This document shows positions 56,732 through 64,000 of a DNA stretch of 64,000 bases, piece by piece. Position 1 is the stretch's first letter. Each line of letters begins with the position of its first letter. The translations under genes and the position numbers were made by a program. A model generated the notes under the pieces. It was not told where the DNA came from. It was given only the letters and a program-made list of their open reading frames with translations, and searched no databases. This DNA comes from Knufia peltigerae (Eukaryota > Ascomycota > Eurotiomycetes > Chaetothyriales > Trichomeriaceae): positions 124,001 to 188,000 of the forward strand of contig JAPDRN010000029.1 of NCBI GenBank assembly GCA_030247855.1. Direction: 5' to 3'.

Positions 56732-58632
56732 TCAAGACTCTCGAGTATCTTGTCCACTGCCATTCGTGTCTGTACCTTCCTGTGTGGTCTTGCTCGGCCA
56801 GCGTTCGCGCTTTTGAGTCTTGACGTACAGATTGACAGGGCGGATGAGTTGGAAGAAAGGATCGTATTCGGTTTCCATGTCACCCTCCTTTTCCCAATGA
56901 TATCGATACACCAACTTGCAAAGGAAGATTTTGACCTCCAATAGGGCAAAGTTGAACCCGATGCACATTCTCTGGCCGGTGGCAAAACTTGAGAGTCATC
57001 AGCATTTTGACAACACGAAAAGGGAAGAAGGGGGGCGTACGGAATATACGCAGCCTTGTGTCGTTGCTTGACCTGTTCCGTGTCCCACCGGTCAGGGTCA
57101 AACCGTGCTGGATTTTCCCATATTGCTGGGTTGTTGTGGATGTGATGCAATGCAGGGATGACAACTGTCCCCTTCTTTACCTGGTAGCCTCCGGGCAATA
57201 TCATGTCGCGCTGGGCTGTCCGACCGGGCTGGTATGATGGATTGTGTCGCCGTTGCATCTCCTTGACAAACTTGCCGAGTTCGTCGAGTTCGTCAATCTG
57301 ATCTGCGGTGATCGAGGTCTCGTCCGTGATGTCTTTGTCAATGAGTTCTTGGAGAATTCTTGCTTGAGTGCCGGGATACGTGACCAGGCCATACAGGCAC
57401 CAGGACAAGAGTGAAGATGTGGTGGTGAAACCCGCACCGGTGGCGACAATGGTGGCCGATACCAGATTTTCTTTGGGCAGTCGATTGCCATTGCCGTCGG
57501 TTGCGCGAACCAGGTAATCTGGACCAGTCAGTCACCTCGATTTGATAATCTCAGTTCAAGATCCTCATACCAACAACATTTGCTGCCTTGAGAGCGGCCT
57601 CCTGCAGTTGCAGGTCCTCAGTACCGCTCGAATTAGCCTCGTTGATGGCCTCTTGGATTTGGTCGGTCATGAACTGTTGCAGGTTTTTGAGTCTCAGAGG
57701 GTCGCCGAACGGCAAATGTGAATACCACTCGCCGCGGCTCGCAATCTTCTTGTTGATGGCCAGTACCTCGGCGATGGCGAGCACAATCCTATCAAGGGGA
57801 GCATCGACACTGGTGAAGTGCTTGAGGTCCTTTCCCAGCATGATTTTGCCTACTGTGCCCGAGCTGAGCTTCAACATGTATTGGTAAACGTTCCAAGCCT
57901 GGTCGGCCTTTTCCATTTCGTCGAACACCGGAAATGACTCTTCGCAGCAACTGTTCATCTGAGGAGCATAGTGACGGACGGCTTTGGGCCCCAAAGCTGG
58001 TGGCAAGAACTTATGGACCACCTTCCAGTCTGGGTTGTCGGTATCGCCTAGAAACACGCCCGCTTTTTGGTTCTTGATGGGGTAGAGTGGGTGGTCAGGT
58101 ACGATCTCTTTGGAGAAGAACTCTGACTCGGAGAAGCAGATCTGGGCCAGTTCAGGGTCATTGGTCTGGGCCACGATCTTGCCCATGTTATTGGTCTTGA
58201 AAATCGCTCCGTACTTGTCGAAGAAGCGTTGATTGTTCCCAAGGTGATCGGGAAAGACTGACATTAGCAGGGGCAAATGGTGAGGAAAAGGGACGAATAC
58301 CCTCGAAGTAATTGCCAACCATAGGAAGACCCGAAGGCCCCGGAATCTCTCTTAGCGCATGGCCATCGACCTTGATACCAATCTTGCCCTTGGATGCCTT
58401 TATGTCGGCAAGTTCGTTCAATGGCGTGTCGCTGCTGTGGAATGAGAGGCCTAGCAAGGTCAGCCTTCAACATAAGAACAGAAGACGAATACGTACCCTC
58501 CGGTTGAACCACGCCGTAATTGTAGCTGATGGCATCTTTCAAAGCAGTCAAGTCTTTGACCCCATCCAGCTCTAAGTCAAACGAGGTCTTACTGCCAGTG
58601 CTGACGTCGAACTCGAAGTGAATGGCGGCCAT
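56732..58632 (-). CDS. Cytochrome P450 with an N-terminal beta-grasp-like extension
   Basis: Exons are 58632-58497, 58450-58301, 58257-57571, 57518-57041 and 56987-56732, giving 568 residues. The P450 part begins at IPGPSGLPMVGNYFEG. The I-helix shows ATGAGFTTTSSLLSW, the ExxR motif is KEMQRR, and the heme loop FATGQRMCIG carries the ligand cysteine; the last two motifs fit only after the final intron is removed. There is no N-terminal membrane anchor. Instead about 85 residues show alternating strands and one helix (HFEFDV, SFDLELDG, LTALKDAIS, KIGIKVDG), suggesting a ubiquitin-like domain. It is divergent from a b5/b5-reductase fusion that may donate electrons. Substrate is unknown. Confidence 0.9.
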
Positions 58633-59805
58633 AGTACAGGAGTCTAAAGACACAGTACTACCGAAAAGCCTGGAGGACCTGTTTTATGACCTTTGTTTCG
58701 TACACAGCTCATGCATCTCTAAATTCCATGCAACCTTTGCGTTTTTTTAATTTCTTAACATTAAATTTCACTGGGGATTATGGATCTTGCTGACTTCATC
58801 ATCGTGGTACACCATCGTCATGTTACAGCCGGGTGTCACGCTTCTAGTCGAAGACCAAATGGGCCTTGAGGAGAGTTCAACTTGCTCGGTCCGACTAATA
58901 TCAATAGTTGACAGAAAAGCGGATTGTCAAACTACTCAGCATGAGTCAATTCAATCCACTGCTGAATGAAAACCAGCCTGATTCTAATTGACAGATCGAT
59001 GAGAATTGCCGAAGTCATGTTACACCTGTGATCGAGATTAGCAGTATGAGTCTTACCGCAGACAGCGAGATTCAGTAGTGAGATCCGCCTGCAGAGACCG
59101 AGAATAGCGAGATCCACTTTCGGTGGTACAACGAAATACGGAGCCAACACTTGAGAATGAGTCGGCAATGATTTCGAATAGGTCCTATATGATAAGGTAC
59201 TATCGTGATGATCGCCGTCAGCATCCCCAATCTCGCAACCGGATTGTAGCATGACCAGTCAGCGTGATCAGTCAGCGAGATTCAGTGGACAATGAAATTG
59301 TAGCAACACAAGCAGGACGGTTTGCTATCCACAGCTAACGTGCCAGGCTTTCTGACTTCGCATCACTCATCCCTCAACATGATGTCGTCAATGTGCAGAA
59401 AGACGGAGCAAAAGACCCATGTTGAATAGGCGGATGTGGCATACCCGCAATCAGCAAAGGCTATTGAGACAGGAATTGAGTAAGTGCAGGTCCAGTTTGA
59501 CAAAGTGCCTTGGATCCCTTCACAGGTGCTATCATTGGTTCGAGATTGACCCAAGATCTTTCTACTTCTTTCCGATATCCAATGTAAATCTCTCTGACGA
59601 GCACTTATGACAAAGACGGGTCCTTGATTTGTTCGTCTTTCTGTGTTTACCAGGTGGCAGTCTGTCTTTCGTTGTCGTCAGAGTCAAATCGGCACATTCT
59701 GGCCATCTTCAACTGCACAACACCCATTCAATCACTTCTACCTAGATTCTAACTTACTCTCTCAAGGCTATTTCAGGAGTATTCTCTATTCATCCGTTGA
59801 AGGCC
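58633..59805. promoter_or_regulatory. Divergent promoter region between P450 and b5/b5-reductase genes
   Basis: 1.17 kb lies between outward-facing start codons. The 14-mer CAGCGAGATTCAGT occurs twice (59063-59076 and 59273-59286), with related GCGAGATC at 59113. No coding exon is supported. Confidence 0.5.
59063..59286 (+). repeat. Repeated 14-mer in the P450/b5-reductase promoter
   Basis: Two exact direct copies of CAGCGAGATTCAGT lie 210 bp apart. It may be a binding site for a regulator of the divergent pair, or chance; no palindrome is evident. Confidence 0.4.
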
Positions 59806-61288
59806 ATGTCAGAACACAAAGAACTCAAGGCGGAATGGAAGAACGAGGTCGAGGTCAAGACATACAAGCAATCCGACGTTGCCAAACACAACACCAAAAA
59901 GGACAACTGGATCATTATTCACGGAAAGGGTGAGATTTCTTTGTCCTTCGAGTCGCCAACAAGCTAACTATGTAGTGTACAACGTCACCGACTACTCTAA
60001 AGACCACCCGGGCGGCCTCGATACTCTGGTCGAGGTCGCCGGCACCGATGCCACGAGCGCGTACGAGGACGTCGGTCACTCTGAAGATGCTGCCGAGATC
60101 ATGCACAAGTTCCTGGTCGGCGTGATCGAAGGGGCCAGCACCGATGGCGGTCCCGGGGGAGGTTCGAAGACCGGCAGTAGGTCCGAGGCTGCCAGAAGTG
60201 TTGTGGTGAGGAGGCATCAGGGGTCTCAAGGAAAAGAGGCTGCCGCCCCCTCTGCCCAGAGTCGAGCAGAACTGGCCGCGGTAGCAGCGGGCAGTGCAGG
60301 GTTGACGGTCATGGTGAACAGTTACATCCTACCGTTCCTGAACACTCATGGTTTCTTCCCGGCCGTCCACATTCCCCATGGGGCTTTCACCCACGGCTTT
60401 TTGACTGCCACCGCATCATTGGCCGTCGCGGCCGCGGCTGGCGCCACGTGGCTGTCGAGGGCGAGCAAAGAGAAATCGTTCAGCTCATATGCGGCGCACC
60501 TCTCGACGGCAGACCCAAGCGGACCGTTCCAGCCGAAGGGCTGTCTGAAGCAGTCCGCGTACCAACAGTTCCGACTCCGACACAAGGAGGAGCTGTCGGA
60601 CGGCATCTGGCGGTTCGTGTTCGACCTGCCCACCAAGTATTCGATCTTGGGCCTACCGATCGGCCAACACGTCGCCATCAAGACGACCGTCGACGAACAC
60701 TCGGTCGTGCGAAGCTACACCCCCGTCTCCAACAACCGTGACCTGGGCCGGCTCGAACTCCTCGTCCGGGTTTATCCCCAGGGACTCATGGGCAACTGTC
60801 TGAAAAGCCTGGACATTGGTCAGACGGCCTCCATCCGTGGACCAAAAGGTGCCATGCGTTACCGTCGCGGCATGATCAAGGAAATCGGCATGGTCGGCGG
60901 TGGCACGGGAATCACCCCTCTCTTTCAACTGATCCGGGCCATCTGTGAGGACAAGAAAGACTCCACCAGAGTCTCGCTCGTCTACGGCAATCGAAGCGAA
61001 ACCGACATCATGCTCCGCGACAAGCTCGACGCCTACGCGAGAGACTGCCCGGACCAGTTCCGTCTTCTCTATCTGCTCGACGCGCCCTCACCGTCGTGGA
61101 CCGGCGGAAAGGGTCACGTCACCAAAGACGTGCTCAAGGAATACATGCCCAAGCCTTCTCCCGACTCGAAGGTACTCCTCTGCGGCCCGCCGGGCATGGT
61201 CAACGCCATGAAGAAGAACCTGGTGGAGTTGGGTTTCGAGGCCCCAGGTGCTGTGGGAAAGATGACGGATCAGATCTTTTGTTTCTAA
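59806..61288 (+). CDS. Cytochrome b5 / cytochrome b5 reductase fusion protein
   Basis: Exons are 59806-59929 and 59976-61288, giving 478 residues. The N-terminal b5 domain shows YSKDHPGG (heme His52) and EDVGHSED (heme His76). A Gly/Ser-rich linker and hydrophobic segments near residues 150-215 (one or two membrane spans) follow. The C-terminal b5-reductase shows FAD-binding VVRSYTPVSNN and RGPKGAMRY. NADH-binding motifs are MVGGGTGITPLFQLI and LLCGPPGMVNAM, and the end is FCF. It should move electrons from NADH through FAD to its own b5 heme and on to a partner oxygenase or desaturase. The divergent P450 next door is the obvious candidate partner. Confidence 0.93.
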
Positions 61289-61658
61289 GCCTGTTATTTT
61301 GCAGATCTTGAGTTGACCTTGACTAGAATCTAACTGATATAAATGCTCCGTATCAGACTGTGCGTTTCTTGTGTGCGAAGATGATACAATAGCGTCTCGA
61401 CCCCGTCTACAATCTTTTCTTGTTCAGATACAAAAACCCCCAGCCGTGATATCTGTCAAGTACTCGCTCTACCTTAGGTGACCTTAGGCCCTGGTTCTTG
61501 CGTGAGGCATTATCGTGCAACACGGGGTGTGAACTACTCTAGACCAGATTCCATGCATAAGCAGAAAGCTCGAATTGTTTCAACCTGACGGGCTGGATTA
61601 TTATCGTTGACTCTTTGGACATTCTATGCGATCTACATAAACCCTCTCGCTCTTTGTA
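61289..61658. other. Intergenic, convergent 3' flanks
   Basis: The b5-reductase fusion and the dehydrogenase-propeller gene end toward each other. Nothing else is recognised. Confidence 0.5.
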
Positions 61659-63585
61659 TCAAAACTTGTAGAAACATAGACCAGTGTAAGCGTGGGTAGC
61701 ACCCTCGAGAATCTTTTCCTTGAGCCCGTAGTCGGTCGAGCACTTCCACACGTGTCCACTCATATCGGCCACGTATAGGCAGTCGTTGACCTTGTCCAGT
61801 CGAAGGCCGATGCCTTCGCCGAGACCCTGGGCGATGATTTGCCTGCCAAGTTTACCCTCTGCTGAGGGTGCTTCGCCCGCAATCTGCTTCTTGTTGAGAG
61901 TATTGCCGTATGGGATTTCGCCGCGGTCGGTCCAGTAGAGGACGCCATCCTCGTCGTCGTACTCGAGGTCGATACACTCCGGTAGGCCATCGATGACGAT
62001 CTCGACGTCCTGCCGGTTGGATGGAGTGGTTCCGGAGGGCAGGTCGAGACTCGCGGAAAATATGCGGCCCTCGTTGGCTTTAGAGTGGCCCTTTTGCGTC
62101 CAGAAGAATTTGTTTAGCTTCTTCGAGATCGCGACGCCCACTGGCCAATATAGACCATTGGCCTTTTTCTCGGGTTCCTTTTCCCAGTCACCGGACTGGT
62201 AGATTGTTTCCAGATTACGGCCGTCGAGGTCGCACCTCATCACCCTCAGCCCTTCACGGTCGCAAAAGTAGAGCTTGTTGGCGGATTGGTCGATGGTCAG
62301 TTGCTTGGGAGTGTGAACCTGCCCAGGTCGGACCACCATTTGTACGTCGCTACCATCCAGGTTGGCCGACTGTACGGATCCATCGTTTGCCTTGGGATTT
62401 CCCATGTTGGTCCAATACATGCGCTTGGTCGACGAGGCCACATCAATGCCATCGGGATTCGGCAGCGACCCTGCCAGCTCGACCGGCCGGGACCCCTTAT
62501 TTTCGACCGTGTAAGCCAAAATCTGGCCCGAGTGCATGATCTGGTCGGCAGTCTTCTCCTTCAATGGTTCCGCCAGGCCAATATTGAGCAACAACAACCG
62601 TGTCTGCGAACCGGGCGCCGGAGCAGCATACAATCCTCCCTTGCCGACAGATTTTTGACCAAGTTTGCCAGAGGAGATATAGTTGTCCTGAAGCCACTTG
62701 AGGTGGTAGTCCGGCAGTTTCCGATCGTCGATGTAGTGCTTCTCAATATGTTCGACCGTGTCCAAGCCGACGGAATCCATCATTTTGCTAGAGAAAGTCA
62801 GTTGGGGATGATTGAACGGTCTCAAGACACTTGCCATGGTCCGACCTGACGGTTGACGTATTGTTCGATCCAAATGCCGTCGATGACCTCAGGCGTCGAA
62901 ACCCCTTCGGCGAGCACTGACAGGACCTCTCGTTTGATGGCGGCCCAAATGCGGTTGAAGATAAATCCCGTGGATTCTTTCAACGCCACCACAGGGTGTA
63001 GACCGGCTTCCTTATGACGATCTACAAGGAAAGGAAATATTTCAGGGTACGTGTATCCGCTGGTCATGAGTTCAACGATAACTGCCTGTTCATCGTTTAG
63101 TGTTGTCCAGTACCATTCACGCGACAAAGCCATACCTCCGGCGGCATCATGTAATGAGTATTGAGAACCCTCTTTTTCGTCTCGTCATTGACTTTACCCA
63201 ACAGTTCACCGCTCTTATAGGAACTGCTGTTGGAGGCAAGGATACAGTCATCTGGAGCATACGTCTCCAAATCGGCAAAGGTGTTTTCCTTGAGAGCCAG
63301 GATCTCTGGGACCGCCTCAAATACCAACCAGGTGTCCTTGACTCCGGCAGCAAAGTCTTCGACAGCCTCCCAAGTGCCAGCACGGCGGCCGCTCAATGTG
63401 GTGAAAGAAGAAATCTCATCCTTGATGTACTTGACGGCGTCACAACGTGACTTCTCCGTCGGGTCGCGGATGCGGACATGATGGCCAGCGGCGACGAAGC
63501 AGGCGGCGATGCGACGTCCAAGAACACCACCACCAAGGACGCAGACAGGTCTGGATTCCCAGTTGGTCGGAGGTTGCCAGGTCAT
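61659..63585 (-). CDS. 3-hydroxyacyl-CoA dehydrogenase fused to a YWTD-type beta-propeller
   Basis: Exons are 63585-63136, 63085-62835 and 62787-61659, giving 609 residues. The N-terminal Rossmann domain shows VLGGGVLGRRIA, an ASNSSSY segment and THYMMPPE with the catalytic histidine. The helical C-domain shows GFIFNRIW and MMDSVGLDTVEHIE. From about residue 270 a different module begins with repeated MYWTN, LYFCD, FFWTQ, LYWTDRG and LYVADM strands spaced about 40-60 residues, as in LDL-receptor class B propellers. The second intron uses a GC donor (TG|GCAAGT). No frame break separates the parts, so it is one protein. It may act on a hydroxyacyl-CoA or carnitine-like substrate. Confidence 0.88.
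62788..62834 (-). other. GC-AG intron between dehydrogenase and its conserved MMDSVG segment
   Basis: Donor TG|GCAAGT and acceptor TCTAG| give GPCKMMDSVGLDTV in frame. The only nearby GT donor, four bases on, gives the wrong phase. Confidence 0.55.
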
Positions 63586-64000
63586 GCTGTATGGTCTAGA
63601 AAATGTCTTTTTTTTTGACGAATCGACACACTATTGTCCTTCTTACAACCTTGGGGGTGCAATTGCTGTAAAGCTGTAGACGTACCGCGCTCATGTTGAT
63701 AAGCCTTGTTCTTCTTAGCGACCTGGACAATATATCACCGTATCAGTACGTCATGCTGCTGCATTATTCAGAAGTATTCCACCGGGACCCCCCGGCATGT
63801 TCACGTGTGCGCCCTGACGATCTCTCGAGAAAAGCATCGACGTCTTCTTGGTTGCCATAGTCGCCTCCGTTGACAACATTTTCGAGAAATTTGCTCACAC
63901 AAAGTTTCCTTTGTTGGCATGTTGTCTTCGTCATGGTCCGTCATCCTTTGCTTCGTCAGTCGGCCTATCTGGAGACGCGCGTCAACTGGCATCATGTTTC
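63586..64000. other. Right-edge intergenic DNA
   Basis: This is the promoter side of the dehydrogenase-propeller gene, with a T-run at 63608-63616. A minus-strand frame at 63801-63995 has no recognisable features. A gene continuing outside the window cannot be excluded. Confidence 0.4.

Noticed and set aside
58933..59290. Possible transposon remnant in the P450/b5-reductase gap
   Set aside because: Only short repeated words were found; no terminal inverted repeats, target duplications or transposase motifs.
1..64000. Secondary-metabolite backbone (PKS, NRPS, terpene synthase) or CRISPR array
   Set aside because: No ketosynthase, condensation, terpene-synthase motifs or spaced repeat arrays were seen; the gene content is catabolic and eukaryotic.

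Overview
The window is nuclear DNA of a filamentous ascomycete. Most genes are split by introns of about 45-90 bp with GT-AG (three times GC-AG) borders and CTRAC-like branch sites. There are three Zn2Cys6 regulators and a bZIP regulator, and several enzymes end in peroxisomal PTS1-type tripeptides. The gene mix (many MFS carriers, a Baeyer-Villiger monooxygenase, an (R)-amine transaminase) would suit a catabolically versatile Eurotiomycete such as a black yeast (Chaetothyriales); that placement is inference. I resolved 30 protein genes, one cut by the left edge, plus one regulator relic and one possible orphan exon. Exon borders were worked out by hand from frame, splice signals and family motifs.

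Layout. (1) 1-1093: 3' part of an FMN-dependent alpha-hydroxyacid oxidase. (2) 1.1-2.8 kb: gene-poor, with a decayed Zn2Cys6 regulator. (3) 2.8-11.2 kb: amino-acid permease, Zn2Cys6 regulator, D-amino-acid oxidase and a divergent (R)-selective amine transaminase, which look like a D-amine/D-amino-acid utilisation group. (4) 12.5-17.4 kb: three secreted proteins: a Cys-rich EF-hand protein, a type-B carboxylesterase and a choloylglycine-hydrolase-like Ntn hydrolase. (5) 17.5-43.6 kb: two enoyl-CoA hydratases, an acyl-CoA ligase, a Zn2Cys6 regulator, a quinone-oxidoreductase-like enzyme, two SDRs, a Baeyer-Villiger monooxygenase, a bZIP regulator, an intracellular carboxylesterase and three MFS carriers. 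(6) 44.1-46.0 kb: mitochondrial D-lactate dehydrogenase. (7) 46.6-51.9 kb: a large Zn2Cys6 regulator divergent from a sugar-porter carrier. (8) 52.6-56.2 kb: a beta-lactamase-fold hydrolase and an LtrA-like membrane protein. (9) 56.7-61.3 kb: a P450 divergent from a cytochrome b5/b5-reductase fusion. (10) 61.6-63.6 kb: a 3-hydroxyacyl-CoA dehydrogenase fused to a YWTD-type beta-propeller.

How the genes may work together. Region 5 reads like a complete route: uptake (MFS), alcohol to ketone (SDR), ketone to ester or lactone (BVMO), hydrolysis (carboxylesterase), CoA activation (acyl-CoA ligase ending ARL) and peroxisomal beta-oxidation (hydratases ending AKL and SKL), with two local regulators. 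Region 3 pairs import, oxidative deamination and transamination of D-configured amino compounds. Region 9 supplies an NADH-driven electron donor beside a P450. These assignments are inferences from gene content; no substrate can be read from the sequence. No tRNA, rRNA, CRISPR array, intact transposon or PKS/NRPS was seen.
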